Source: Archangium sp. (GTDB lineage Bacteria; Myxococcota; Myxococcia; Myxococcales; Myxococcaceae). Taken from it: a stretch of 64,000 nucleotides of DNA. The first letter of the stretch is position 1, and each line of letters starts with the position of its first letter. A model generated the notes under the pieces. The model saw only the letters and a program-made list of their open reading frames with translations, was not told the origin of the DNA and did not search any database. Position numbers and translations under genes: made by a program. The stretch is from positions 124,001-188,000 of the forward strand of contig JAUXRX010000052.1 in NCBI GenBank assembly GCA_030681645.1, given 5' to 3'. Positions 7,152 to 17,527 of the stretch are shown piece after piece.

Positions 7152-8393
7152 GTGCTCCCTCGCGCTCTCGTCTTCGCCACGCTGATCTCCTGCGTCCCTC
7201 CGAGCGGGCCGCCTCTTCCCTTCTGCGGCAACGGCGTCACCGAGGGTGACGAGGTCTGCGACGGCGCTGACGTGCGCGGCGCGTGTGGGAGCGTGGGGCT
7301 CGGCCCGGGCCAACTCCGCTGCAAGGTGACGTGCGACGGGTTCGACACCACCGCGTGTGGAGCGATCGACTCCGGCACGCTGCTCGTCGACGCCGGGGTG
7401 CCGGTTGCGGGTGCGCCTGACGCCGGGACTCCAGACGCGGGTGCGCCGGATGCCGGCCCCTCGATGGCGATCACCGTGCGTGCGGGGCGGCTCGAGCATG
7501 AAGACGGTCGCGCGGTCGACGTGCGCGGCGCCATCTCGTGCTGCGCGGGTGGGCCGTACGGCTGGCCGCTCTTCAACGAGACGTGGATGGACCTCACCGC
7601 GGCGAAGGGCGTGACCTTCCTGCACATGCGGGTCGGCCCGTTCATGACGAGCACTGCGAATGGCGAGACCGACTGGGCACCCATCGGTGGCGGCTACGTC
7701 GAGTCGGGTGGCAAGGCCGACCTCACCCGCTTCAACGAGGTGTTCTGGCAGCGCGTGCGCGCGTTGATCGCAGGCGCGCGCAGCCGCGGGCAGTACGTCG
7801 AGGTGGACGTCATCGACGGGTGGGGCATCAAGCACTGCCGGTGGGGTGACCTCGCCGGCTACTCCGCGTGGGACTCGGCGTTCAACGCGCAGGCGGCAGA
7901 TCACTGCGCCACGGCGGGCAGCGCAGCGGTGGCGCCGGGCTCGGTGGCTGATCAGTGGATCCGCAAGGTGGTGCGGGAGACCGGGCGCTTCGACAACGTG
8001 CTCTACCAGGACGGAAACGAGGTGGGCCTGATCGCGGGCTACACGACGGCGTGGACGACCTCGATGCACGACGTCATCCGCGACGAGGAGCAGCGCCAGG
8101 GGTACGCGCGGCATCTCTTCGGCACCAACTCGGGGCTGATGGCGACGATGCAGCATGCTTCGGTGGACTACGGCGAGCTGCACCAGGATGACTCGGCGAC
8201 GCCGGCGCAGTGCGCGAACAAGCCGTGCCTGGTCAACGAGTACAACCCGAACCCGACGCTCACGCCGGTCGAGTTCCACCAACGCTTCTGCGCGGCGCGG
8301 CAGCAGGGCACGGCGTTCTGGTACTGGCGACACGGGCAGAGCGAGGCCGACTTCCGCCGGTCGCTCGACCTGATGCAGGCAGGCTGCCCTTGA
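7152..8393 (+). CDS. Lipoprotein with glycoside-hydrolase-like domain
   Basis: 413 residues from GTG 7152. Signal peptide with lipobox TLISC (Cys ~14). Residues ~24-75 are a Cys-rich CGNGVTEGDEVCDG...C..TCDGFDTTAC module of the myxobacterial Cys-rich repeat type. A Pro/Asp-Ala-Gly linker follows, then a ~300-residue domain with TIM-barrel character: GAISCCAGG near its start, VTFLHMRVGPF, VDVIDGWGIKHC, LYQDGNEVGL and CLVNEYNPNP. The Asn-Glu of the fourth and the Glu of the last sit where clan GH-A glycosidases carry their acid/base and nucleophile. A surface glycosidase is a reasonable inference; the substrate is unknown. Confidence 0.7.
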   Translation: MLPRALVFATLISCVPPSGPPLPFCGNGVTEGDEVCDGADVRGACGSVGLGPGQLRCKVTCDGFDTTACGAIDSGTLLVDAGVPVAGAPDAGTPDAGAPDAGPSMAITVRAGRLEHEDGRAVDVRGAISCCAGGPYGWPLFNETWMDLTAAKGVTFLHMRVGPFMTSTANGETDWAPIGGGYVESGGKADLTRFNEVFWQRVRALIAGARSRGQYVEVDVIDGWGIKHCRWGDLAGYSAWDSAFNAQAADHCATAGSAAVAPGSVADQWIRKVVRETGRFDNVLYQDGNEVGLIAGYTTAWTTSMHDVIRDEEQRQGYARHLFGTNSGLMATMQHASVDYGELHQDDSATPAQCANKPCLVNEYNPNPTLTPVEFHQRFCAARQQGTAFWYWRHGQSEADFRRSLDLMQAGCP

Positions 8394-8511
8394 GACTGAG
8401 TCGGGACGAGCGAGTGGTTTGTCATCAAAGAGGACACGCTTTTCAGCCCCCCTCCCGGCCCCCCTCGTCGTCAACAAAGGAGACAACCTCCGAGGTTGCC
8501 GCGCTCTGGAT

Positions 8512-8883
8512 TCAGAAGCGCAAGAAGTAGCCGAAGCGCTCCATCAACACGATGAGCCCCCACGTCGACGCGCAGATGCCCGCCAACAGCGCGGCAGCGA
8601 CCACGAGGGCGACGACCTTCGAGCGGCCGCGCAGAGCACCGCCCTGAATCCCGAAAGCGGCGATTGCCAGACCTCCGAAGCCGAGGACGAAGAACCGTCC
8701 GTCGACGAAGACCACGGGCTCTCCCAGGGTTGAGAACGGGAGCGCGAACGCGCCGATGAACCCGTACAACGCGAACAGCACGCCAGCACCGACGAGCCAC
8801 TTGCGGTCTGACCTTGCGGCTGGGCTCGATGCGGCCGTGGGTGAATCGGAAAGCAGGGGGTCGATGCAGATCGCAGGAAGCAC
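8512..8883 (-). CDS. Small three-helix membrane protein
   Basis: 123 residues from a GTG at 8883. Three hydrophobic helices are visible (WLVGAGVLFALYGFIGAFAL; FFVLGFGGLAIAAFGIQGG; VVALVVAAALLAGICASTWGL) after a 27-residue polar N-terminus. No family recognised. The 118 bp between its stop and the glycosidase-like gene hold only a small inverted repeat CAACCTC/GAGGTTG near 8485. Confidence 0.6.
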   Translation of the reverse strand: MLPAICIDPLLSDSPTAASSPAARSDRKWLVGAGVLFALYGFIGAFALPFSTLGEPVVFVDGRFFVLGFGGLAIAAFGIQGGALRGRSKVVALVVAAALLAGICASTWGLIVLMERFGYFLRF

Positions 8884-9019
8884 CCAGCCCTGGAGGGGTC
8901 ACTGTCATCTCACCAGCAACACTGAGCAGGCGTGGTGGCACCAGCCCACGCCGCTGCACGCGCCAACCCGTTGATCCACCGGTCGCGGGCGCTGGTGTGC
9001 CCCTTGCTCAACAGCCCGC

Positions 9020-10438
9020 ATGCTTCGTCACTCCATCCTCTGTTCACTCGCGCTGGCGGCCTGCGGCGACGGCACGGTCACGCTGGTAGATCCGAATTGC
9101 TTGCAGCGGCTCGAAGCCGTTGGGCCGGCCCCGCTCTCCGTCGAGGTCGAGCAGACGGCCGACCTGACCGCGCGATGGACCTCGTGCGAAGAGCCGGCGC
9201 AGGAAACGACGCTGCAGTTCGTGCTCACCGACGCGCCGCTCGGCACGTTCCTCGCGCAGACGCAGGCCTCGACGACGGCCGAGGGGGTCGCGCGCGTCAC
9301 GCTCCGCGCGGGAACGGCGCCCGGTGTCGCGGTGGCGTCGGCGCGAGTGGGCACGCACTCCGTCGAGTTCAGAGTGATGGTGACGCCGAGGGGCGGCGCC
9401 GGTGGAGGCGCGGGCTCGACGGGTGGCGGAAGTGCGACTGGTGGAGGAAGTGCGACCGGCGGAGGAACTGCGACCGGCGGAGGAACTGCGACCGGCGGAG
9501 GAACTGCGACCGGCGGAGGAACCGCGACAGGCGGAGGAACTGCGACCGGCGGAGGAACTGCGACCGGCGGAGGAACTGCGACCGGCGGAGGAACTGCGAC
9601 CGGCGGAGGAACCGCGACAGGCGGAGGAACTGCGACCGGCGGAGGAACCGCGACCGGCGGAGGAACCGCGACCGGCGGAGGAACCGCGACCGGCGGCGGC
9701 GGCGGAAGCGTCGCCGGTGACAGCGCGGTGGTGGTGTCGAACACCCTCCCCGCCTCGATGGCCTGCGGCGCCACGGCGAGCGCCACCGTCACGCTGCGCA
9801 ACAACGGGAGCACCACCTGGGCCATCGCGACCCATCGCCTCGCGTACGTCGGCGATCTCGGCCACCTCTTCCTCCCTCCCGGCACGGACCCGCGCGTCGA
9901 CCTCACCGCGCCCGTCGCGCCGGGGGCGACCATCACCATCCCCGTCGACCTCAAGGCCCCCACGCTCGCCGGCTCGTGGGACGCGCGCTTCCGCATGACG
10001 ACCGCGGCCGGCGTGTTCGGCGCCGTGACCAACCGCGCCATCACCGTCACCTGCGCCCCCATCACCACCTGCGCCTTCCCGCAGGGCGTGCCCGAGGCCG
10101 ACTACGCCAACCACGCCGACGTGAACGCCACCGTCGCCAACCTGGTGAACACCGCGATGGAGACGCTGTCTGGCTGTCCCCGCGGCAGCGACTGCTACAT
10201 CGGCGATCGCTTCACGGATCAGACCTGGTTCGCGGCGGTCAACGCGCAGTTGCGGGCGGCGGGCCTCTGCGCGGGACAACACGAGCTCAACCACACCGAC
10301 GAGATCGCCGTGAGCATGACCGGCTGCGGCGGCCTCTGGTTCGGGTACCACGTCTTCAACTACGGCGGCCTCAAGGTGGTCTGGAACAACGGCGCGCAGC
10401 GCGGCAGCTGGAGCATCGCGCAGGTGAACTGTCCCTGA
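9020..10438 (+). CDS. Lipoprotein with 15-unit TATGGG tract and NBR1-type Ig domain
   Basis: 472 residues from ATG 9020. Signal with lipobox LAACG (Cys 15). Residues ~40-125 look like a bacterial Ig-like domain (PLSVEVEQTADLTARW...TLRAGTAPGVAVASA). A Gly-rich hinge follows, of 15 near-identical hexapeptides (2 SATGGG, 13 TATGGG) encoded by an 18-bp tandem repeat. Residues ~245-350 match the NBR1-type Ig fold (SVTVTLRNNGSTTWA-like core, VAPGATITIPVDLKAP). The last ~120 residues (CAFPQGVPEADYAN... NYGGLKVVWNN) are unrecognised and Cys-paired. Probably on the cell surface, binding or cross-linking rather than catalytic. Confidence 0.8.
   Translation: MLRHSILCSLALAACGDGTVTLVDPNCLQRLEAVGPAPLSVEVEQTADLTARWTSCEEPAQETTLQFVLTDAPLGTFLAQTQASTTAEGVARVTLRAGTAPGVAVASARVGTHSVEFRVMVTPRGGAGGGAGSTGGGSATGGGSATGGGTATGGGTATGGGTATGGGTATGGGTATGGGTATGGGTATGGGTATGGGTATGGGTATGGGTATGGGTATGGGTATGGGGGSVAGDSAVVVSNTLPASMACGATASATVTLRNNGSTTWAIATHRLAYVGDLGHLFLPPGTDPRVDLTAPVAPGATITIPVDLKAPTLAGSWDARFRMTTAAGVFGAVTNRAITVTCAPITTCAFPQGVPEADYANHADVNATVANLVNTAMETLSGCPRGSDCYIGDRFTDQTWFAAVNAQLRAAGLCAGQHELNHTDEIAVSMTGCGGLWFGYHVFNYGGLKVVWNNGAQRGSWSIAQVNCP
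9421..9706 (+). repeat. 18-bp minisatellite, 15 units
   Basis: The unit is GGAACTGCGACCGGCGGA, with GGAAGT and GGAACC variants. The array is nearly homogeneous, which implies recent expansion. Being a multiple of 3, changes in copy number keep the reading frame. Confidence 0.95.
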
Positions 10439-10447
10439 CGGAGCTGC

Positions 10448-11632
10448 CTACGGGTCGCAGGTGTAGCCGTCGAACTTCACGCTCTTCTCACTCAGCACCG
10501 CGAAGCCGCGGCTCACGGTGAACTCCAGCGCCGCCTTGCACGCATCGTCAGGACACTCGTTGCCGTGACACTGCTGCGGCACGAAGGTGAGCTCGAGCCC
10601 CTTCGCCGACCGGCCCGCGCCGGCCAGGCAGAACTCGTCAGGCAGGACCTTGCGGTACTTCTTCTCGAGGCGGCGGCGCAGCTCGGCGGTGAGGCCCTCG
10701 AGCGCCTTCGCCGCCTTCACGTCACTCGCCGTGCCCTGCAGCATCCCGTCGCAGCGGCCCAGCGGCGTTCCGGTCAGGCGCACCCCGGGCAGCGCGTCGC
10801 GCCACGCGTCCTTCACCTCGTCGCTCAGCCCGCGCGCGGCGTAGCGGTGATTCTCTTCGCTCGCCTGCACCCGCACCACCGCGACGTCGAGGCCCGGCCG
10901 CTTCAGCACGGCGATCAGCTGCGCCTTCGGAAAGCCGCTCGAATCGTCGATGGCCTGCACGGGGAAATCGACCGGCAGCTCAGCGCGCGTCACGCCGTTG
11001 CCGAGCACCTTCACCCTTCGTCCTTCGAGCGCCACCGCCAGCGGCTTCGAGTCGAGCGCGATGAACCACGCGAAGTGAATGCCGTGCGCGCGCAGCGCCA
11101 CGGTGAGCTCGGCGCGGTGCGAGATGAGCAGGTCTGCCGGAGGACAGTCGTCCTTCAACGCGAACAGGTCCTTCCCGCTGGCGACCTCGACGATGCGCAG
11201 CACCGACGGCCGTCCCCAGGCGCAGGCGTACGAGTCGGGCGCTCGTTCGATGAAGGCGAGCCGGGCGCCGTCTTGCGACCACCCCACCACCGAGAACTGC
11301 CCATCGGACGCGGTGAGGGTGGGCCGGCACACCAGGCCACCGTAGACCCACCCTGAAGCAACACCTCCGTCCGTGGTGAGCGCGACCTTCAACCACACGT
11401 CGTGCGGCTCGAACTTGATCGGCGCCGGCACGTTGCGATCGACGGTGAGGCTGAACGACTCCTGCACGTTGGTGGTCTCGAGCAGCTTCAGCGACGTCCC
11501 CCGGCGGATCACTCCCACACGGGCCGCGCTGAGCGAGGGGCCCGCACGAGCGGTGAGCTCGTCGACGCAGGGCAGGACCGTGACCGCGTCGGAGCCAGCC
11601 AGGGTGACGGCGAGGAGCGCGCTGACGAGCAC
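10448..11632 (-). CDS. Exported protein with N-terminal SH3-like region
   Basis: 394 residues from GTG 11632. A short signal peptide (LLAVTLAGSDAVTV) is followed by LTARAGPSLSAARVGVIRRG, the pattern of a bacterial SH3 domain, ending in DVWLKVALTTDGGVASGWVYGGLVC. A beta-propeller-like segment follows (FSVVGWSQDGARLAFIER). The C-terminal part has paired cysteines (CHGNECPDDACKAAL). Bacterial SH3 domains often bind peptidoglycan, so a periplasmic wall-sensing role is possible but unproven. Convergent with the previous gene; its start is 49 bp from the divergent gene at 11681. Confidence 0.7.
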   Translation of the reverse strand: MLVSALLAVTLAGSDAVTVLPCVDELTARAGPSLSAARVGVIRRGTSLKLLETTNVQESFSLTVDRNVPAPIKFEPHDVWLKVALTTDGGVASGWVYGGLVCRPTLTASDGQFSVVGWSQDGARLAFIERAPDSYACAWGRPSVLRIVEVASGKDLFALKDDCPPADLLISHRAELTVALRAHGIHFAWFIALDSKPLAVALEGRRVKVLGNGVTRAELPVDFPVQAIDDSSGFPKAQLIAVLKRPGLDVAVVRVQASEENHRYAARGLSDEVKDAWRDALPGVRLTGTPLGRCDGMLQGTASDVKAAKALEGLTAELRRRLEKKYRKVLPDEFCLAGAGRSAKGLELTFVPQQCHGNECPDDACKAALEFTVSRGFAVLSEKSVKFDGYTCDP

Positions 11633-11680
11633 GCGGTGGTTCTAACTGCCAGATCCGCCGTGGCCTACATTCGTTCAACC

Positions 11681-12835
11681 ATGATGCCCCTGCTCTTCGC
11701 CCTGCTCGCGGCCACGCCCGACGTGAACCTGCTCTCGCTCGAGGCCGGAACCGTGGTGGTGCAGGCCCCACCGTCGTGGGGCGGCACGTGGACTCCGGAA
11801 GCGCTCACCGACGGCGACCCGGCGACCGGCTGGTGCAGCGCCTCGGGCACGAAGGGGCCGTTCAGCCTCGTCTACGAGCTGGAGCAACGCGCGGCGCTCA
11901 CCTCCATCGAGGTGAACAACGCCAACGCCGAAGAGGGCAGCAACCCCGGCGTCTCAGCCAGCAGCGTCGAGGTCTGGGTCTCGTCCACCGGTCCCGCCGA
12001 GGGCTTCACGCGCGTCGCGACCGTGCCGCTCAAGAAGCTCGGCTCGGGCCGCGCCACGCTGCCGAAGAACACGCTCGCCCGCTGGGTGCGGCTCACCATT
12101 CCGGGGAATCACGGCGACACCCGCTACACCGAGTTGATGGAGGTCTCGCTGCTGGGCCACCCGCTCGAGCCCTCGCCGCCGAGGAGCCTCGCGGGCACCT
12201 GGCGCCTCGAGAAGGGCGGCGCCCTGCGCCTGGTGGAAGAGGGCCCGGCGCTCACCGGCTGCGCCATCTGGCCCAACGAGGTCTGGGCGGTGAAGGGTGT
12301 CTCGCGCGGAAGAGCAGCGTCGCTCACGTGGACCGAGGAGACCACCTCGGGCCAGGCGATCGTCGCGATGGGTGACGACGGCCTGCTGCGCGGGCGGTGG
12401 CGCGGCGATGCCGGCGGCTCGGAGGCCTGGGCCGGCGTGAAGCGCGCTGAGCCCGAGGTGGACTGCCGCACGGCGTTGGAAGACCTCCGCTTCGGGCGCA
12501 GGCTCCGCGCCGAGGCGCTGGGCGTGACGTTGACCGGGGTGTCGTTCGACCTGACCAGCGACGAGCTGAAGCTCGAGGCGCGCAACGAGCTCGGCGCGCT
12601 CGAGCGGATGCTGGCCGTGGGAGGACCGCAGCGGGTGCGCCTGCTGGTGCTGGGCCGCAGCTCGGAGGCCGCTCCCGATGAGCTCAAGAGGTGCGAGCGC
12701 AGGGCGCAGCGGCTGTTGGCCCACCTGCAGCGCGCGGGCGTGGCGGCGAGCGCCGTCGACGTGGGCGTCGGTATTCTCAAGGTGGGATCTGCGGTGCAGG
12801 TCGAGCCTCGCGTCGAGGCGTTGTTGCTTCGGTGA
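11681..12835 (+). CDS. Exported protein with discoidin-like domain and OmpA-like C-terminus
   Basis: 384 residues from ATG 11681 (ATG 11684 is equally possible). A short signal peptide precedes residues ~30-150, which read as an F5/8 type C (discoidin-like) domain: EALTDGDPATGWCS, FSLVYELEQRAALTSIEV, VEVWVSSTGPAEGF, RWVRLTIPGN. A central region (GTWRLEKGGALRLVEEGPALTG) resembles lipocalin-like strands. The C-terminal ~110 residues resemble an OmpA-type domain (VSFDLTSDELKLEARNEL, then ERRAQRLLAHLQRAGV), but the peptidoglycan-binding Asp/Arg pair is not clear. TACATT lies 9 nt before the start and there is no Shine-Dalgarno. Probably periplasmic. Confidence 0.7.
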   Translation: MMPLLFALLAATPDVNLLSLEAGTVVVQAPPSWGGTWTPEALTDGDPATGWCSASGTKGPFSLVYELEQRAALTSIEVNNANAEEGSNPGVSASSVEVWVSSTGPAEGFTRVATVPLKKLGSGRATLPKNTLARWVRLTIPGNHGDTRYTELMEVSLLGHPLEPSPPRSLAGTWRLEKGGALRLVEEGPALTGCAIWPNEVWAVKGVSRGRAASLTWTEETTSGQAIVAMGDDGLLRGRWRGDAGGSEAWAGVKRAEPEVDCRTALEDLRFGRRLRAEALGVTLTGVSFDLTSDELKLEARNELGALERMLAVGGPQRVRLLVLGRSSEAAPDELKRCERRAQRLLAHLQRAGVAASAVDVGVGILKVGSAVQVEPRVEALLLR

Positions 12836-12844
12836 AGTGTTTTC

Positions 12845-12880
12845 GCCCTCTCCCCGACCCTCTCCCCTCGGGGAGGGGAG
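12845..12880. repeat. Palindromic element copy 4 (short form)
   Basis: CCCTCTCCCCGACCCTCTCC, CCTCGGGGAGGGGAG. The stem is CTCCCC with GGGGAG. It lies 9 bp after the stop of the gene ending at 12835. Confidence 0.8.
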
Positions 12881-12985
12881 CGCAGGGAGTAGTCACCCAG
12901 GCAACAGTGGAGTCCAGGCCCTCGTCGCAACCTCGCGTCCGCACGAAGAATGTAAACGGTACGCCCGCTGCACAGGGGGAGCCCC

Positions 12986-14551
12986 ATGAAACGCTCCGCC
13001 CTGATCCTCTCCGTCCTCCTCGCCGGCTGCGGGCTCTCCTCCGCCGGCCTCACCACCGACTCCGAGACCACCCGAACCAGCTCGCTCCGCACTCTCGACG
13101 CCCAGGTCGTCGACGCCCGCTTCCCCTCCTCACTCGAGTGCGGCGACCGCGCCCGGGTCAGCGTCACCATGCGCAACACCAGCGCCGTCACCTGGACCTC
13201 GGCCGACGGCTTCAAGCTCGGCGCGGTCGACGACGAAGACCCGCTCTACCGGAACGACGTGCGCATCTTCCTGGGCGACGGAGAAGAAGTGCCGCCCGGC
13301 GCCGACGCCACCTTCACCTTCGAGCTCACCGCCCCCGACGGCGCCGGCCCGCGCGTGACCGACTGGCAGATGGTGCAGGAAGGGGTGCAGTGGTTCGGCG
13401 CCCCGGTGAAGCGCACCGTGCAGGTGAGCTGCGGCTCCAACCCGGCGCCAACGCCCGGCGGTGACGTCGAGCTCTGCTCCGGCGTCTTCGCCGACAGCAG
13501 CGGCCACCAGCCCGCGACCGCCGCGCTCCAGGCCTGCGTCGATTCAACGCGTGCCGGCCGCGTGCTCGAGCTCCCCCCGGGCACCTACCTCATGGACGGC
13601 CAGCTCCGCCTCCTGCAGCCCATCACCGTGCGCACCGCGGGCACCGCGGGCAGCGCCGCGTCGTGCATGCACGGGCTGGCGTGCGCGACGCTCAAGGCCT
13701 CCCCCACCCTCTTCGTCGAGAACGGCTTCGTGGTCATCGCCGGCGAGCGGGTGCAGCTCGAGCACCTCGTCCTCGACGGCAACCGCGACGCGCGCCTCGA
13801 CTCCGCCGCGGCCGCGACCTGCGCCGGTGGCCACAACCGCGTGGGCTTCAACGCCACCGCCCAGACCTGCGTCGACTGCGGCTTCATCTCGTCCGCGTCC
13901 ATCAACGCGCTCTGCGGGTCGGGCTTCGAGTGGCTCGGCGACGGCGCCACCGTCATCGGCAGCACCTTCCGCGACAACGGCGAGAACGGCCGCCACATGA
14001 TGTGGGCCGACGGGCTGACGCTGCTGCAGTCCGACGGCGCGGTGGTGCGCAACAACGAGTTCATCGACAACTCCGACATCGGCTTCATCTCGGGCGGTGC
14101 GCGCGGCGGCGTGTTTATCGACAACGTGGTGCACCAGGCCCGGCAGCTCGCCTTCGGAGGCCTCATGCTCGACAACTTCAACGGCCACACCCACGGCGAC
14201 TTCGACGGCGCGCGCTTGAGCGGCAACCGCGTCGACTGCACGCAGCGCCAGTGCGACTACGGCATCGTGGTGGGCCCGCACGCCTGGTACCCCTCGGCCC
14301 ACATCCGCGGCGGCGAGGTCTCGGGCAACACCGTGCTCAACGCGAAGATGGGAATGGTCGTCTCAGGGGCGGGGACCGCCGACGCGCCGGTGACCATCTT
14401 CGGCAACGCCCTCTCGGGCAGCCCCTCGTCGGCGACCTTCCTCTGCGGCAGCCGGCCGTCGGCGAACTATGTGATCAGCCCCGGCTCGGTGGTCGACACG
14501 CGGGGCGACCCCTCTCCTTTCTCCCGGTTCGCGGTCACCAACTGCCCGTGA
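12986..14551 (+). CDS. Lipoprotein with NBR1-type Ig domain and right-handed beta-helix
   Basis: 521 residues from ATG 12986, with AGGGGGAG as ribosome-binding site 5 nt upstream. Lipobox LLAGC (Cys 15). Residues ~38-150 are an NBR1-type Ig domain (VSVTMRNTSAVTWT, GEEVPPGADATFTFELTAP, VTDWQMVQEGVQWFG), closely resembling the one in the lipoprotein at 9020. Residues ~165-521 form a pectate-lyase-like parallel beta-helix: LELPPGTYLMDGQLRL, then repeated turns such as VRNNEFIDNSDIGFISGG and VSGNTVLNAKMGMVVSG. Beta-helix proteins of this type bind or cleave polysaccharides; no catalytic set could be assigned. Likely surface located. Confidence 0.8.
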   Translation: MKRSALILSVLLAGCGLSSAGLTTDSETTRTSSLRTLDAQVVDARFPSSLECGDRARVSVTMRNTSAVTWTSADGFKLGAVDDEDPLYRNDVRIFLGDGEEVPPGADATFTFELTAPDGAGPRVTDWQMVQEGVQWFGAPVKRTVQVSCGSNPAPTPGGDVELCSGVFADSSGHQPATAALQACVDSTRAGRVLELPPGTYLMDGQLRLLQPITVRTAGTAGSAASCMHGLACATLKASPTLFVENGFVVIAGERVQLEHLVLDGNRDARLDSAAAATCAGGHNRVGFNATAQTCVDCGFISSASINALCGSGFEWLGDGATVIGSTFRDNGENGRHMMWADGLTLLQSDGAVVRNNEFIDNSDIGFISGGARGGVFIDNVVHQARQLAFGGLMLDNFNGHTHGDFDGARLSGNRVDCTQRQCDYGIVVGPHAWYPSAHIRGGEVSGNTVLNAKMGMVVSGAGTADAPVTIFGNALSGSPSSATFLCGSRPSANYVISPGSVVDTRGDPSPFSRFAVTNCP

Positions 14552-14581
14552 ACCGACCGGCGGAGTAGGCTTCGTGAGCGC

Positions 14582-16210
14582 GTGAAAGCCAGTCCGGAGC
14601 CCCCCTTGCGACGTCTCGTCCTCAGCGCCGTGGCCGTGTCCTTCGCCCTGGGCGCGGCCTGCTCGTTCATCATCGACACCCGGCCGCACTGCGACACCGA
14701 CGAGGGTTGCCCCGCCACGCAGCGCTGCGACCAGGGGCTGTGTGTCGAGCGCGCCGGAAGCACCGGCGGCGGGGCCGCGACGGGGGGAGGGAGCGGTGGC
14801 GGCGCTCCAGTGGGTGGAGGCGGCGCCGGCGTCGGTGGAGGTGGAGGCGTCGGTGCAGGTGGAGGCGGAGGTGGAGGCGACGTCGACGGCGGCTGCGTGC
14901 CCGAGAACGACGCGGCGCTCTGCGCGCGGCTCGGCGCCTCCTGCGGTGCGACCTCGGGGCCCGACAACTGCGGAACCTCGCGGGCGGTGAATGACTGCGG
15001 CACCTGCTCAGGCACGCTCACCTGCGGCGGCGGTGGCATGCCCAACGTCTGCGGCACGCCCAGCTGCGTATCGGAATCGAACACCACCTTCTGCGCGCGG
15101 CTGGGCAAGACCTGCGGAATGGTGACGGACCGCGACAACTGCGCGGCTCAGCGCACCGTGGCCTGCGGTACCTGCACGCTCCCCGACACCTGCACCACCA
15201 GCAACGTCTGCGTGTGCATGGAGACTGATCAGGCCTTCTGCGCCCGCCTCGGCCGCACCTGCGGCGCGCACACCGCCGACGACTTGTGCGGTGTCTCGCG
15301 CACCGTGGCGAGCTGCGGGCCCTGCTCGACGCCGAACACCTGCACCGCCGGGGTCTGCTCCTGCACCGCCGAGAGCGACGCGGTGTTCTGCACCCGCCTG
15401 GGAAAGACCTGCGGCCTGTTCAGCGGCACCGACAACTGCAGCAACGCCCGCACCGCCGACTGCGGCGCCTGCACCAGCGCGCCTGCGCTCACCTGCACCG
15501 CCAACGCCTGTGTCTGCACGCCCGAGGCCGACGCCGTCTTCTGCGCCCGGCTGGGGAAGCAGTGTGGCGCCTTCACCGGCACCGACAACTGCGGCACCCC
15601 GCGCACCGCGTCGAGCTGCGGCATGTGCACCACCCCGCAGAGCTGCGGGGGCGGCGGCGTCCCCAACCTGTGCGGCTGCATGGAGACCGACACCGCCTTC
15701 TGCACGCGCCTGGGCAAGACCTGCGGCACCGTCTCGGGCACCGACGCCTGCGGCGCGCCCCGCACCGTGACGAGCTGCGGGGGCTGCAGCACCCCACCCA
15801 ACGACACCTGCGGCCCCGCCAACACCTGCATCTGCGTGGCCGAGACCAACACCGCCTTCTGCGCGCGCCTGGGGAGGAACTGCGGCACCAACTCGGGCAC
15901 CGACAACTGCGGCTCGGCGCGGTCGGGGATCAACTGCGGCAGCTGCGCCTGCCCGCAGGTGTGTGGCTCAGGGGTGTGCAGCGCGCCCGCCTGCACCGGC
16001 AACGGGGGCTCGTGCAGCTGCGCGGGCCAGTGCTGCTCCAACAACTGCGTCGGCAGCATCTGCTGCAAGGCCAACGGCGTGACCGCCGGCTGCGGGCCCA
16101 ACCCCGTCGACACCGCGTGCGAGTGCACGCAGTGCTGCAGCGGCTGCTCGCGCAACAACCAGTGCGTCAACTCCTCGCAGTGCGCCGGCAGCCCCCCGGC
16201 ATGCAACTGA
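14582..16210 (+). CDS. Lipoprotein with seven Cys-rich tandem repeats
   Basis: 542 residues from GTG 14582. The signal ends at a lipobox GAACS. A DxxGC..TQRCDQGLC module and a Gly-rich hinge (~60-100) precede seven repeats of ~50 residues with the core FCARLGKTCG..SGTDNCG..RT..CG.C. The final ~70 residues (NGGSCSCAGQCCSNNCVGS) form a different Cys-knot-like module. Eight cysteines per repeat point to a disulfide-rich extracellular rod. TAGGCT lies 10 nt upstream of the start. No enzymatic motif; a structural or adhesive surface protein is the best guess. Confidence 0.75.
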   Translation: MKASPEPPLRRLVLSAVAVSFALGAACSFIIDTRPHCDTDEGCPATQRCDQGLCVERAGSTGGGAATGGGSGGGAPVGGGGAGVGGGGGVGAGGGGGGGDVDGGCVPENDAALCARLGASCGATSGPDNCGTSRAVNDCGTCSGTLTCGGGGMPNVCGTPSCVSESNTTFCARLGKTCGMVTDRDNCAAQRTVACGTCTLPDTCTTSNVCVCMETDQAFCARLGRTCGAHTADDLCGVSRTVASCGPCSTPNTCTAGVCSCTAESDAVFCTRLGKTCGLFSGTDNCSNARTADCGACTSAPALTCTANACVCTPEADAVFCARLGKQCGAFTGTDNCGTPRTASSCGMCTTPQSCGGGGVPNLCGCMETDTAFCTRLGKTCGTVSGTDACGAPRTVTSCGGCSTPPNDTCGPANTCICVAETNTAFCARLGRNCGTNSGTDNCGSARSGINCGSCACPQVCGSGVCSAPACTGNGGSCSCAGQCCSNNCVGSICCKANGVTAGCGPNPVDTACECTQCCSGCSRNNQCVNSSQCAGSPPACN

Positions 16211-16231
16211 AAGAGTAGAAAGCCTCTCCCC

Positions 16232-17524
<1,293 letters not shown>

Positions 17525-17527
17525 ACC

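Noticed and set aside
9421-9706. CRISPR array
   Set aside because: The 18-bp units are contiguous with no spacers, encode a repeated hexapeptide in frame, and no cas gene is present.
9028-10068. Minus-strand frame of VAVPPPVAVPPP repeats
   Set aside because: It is the complement of the TATGGG minisatellite of the lipoprotein at 9020, with no start context and no domain outside the repeat.
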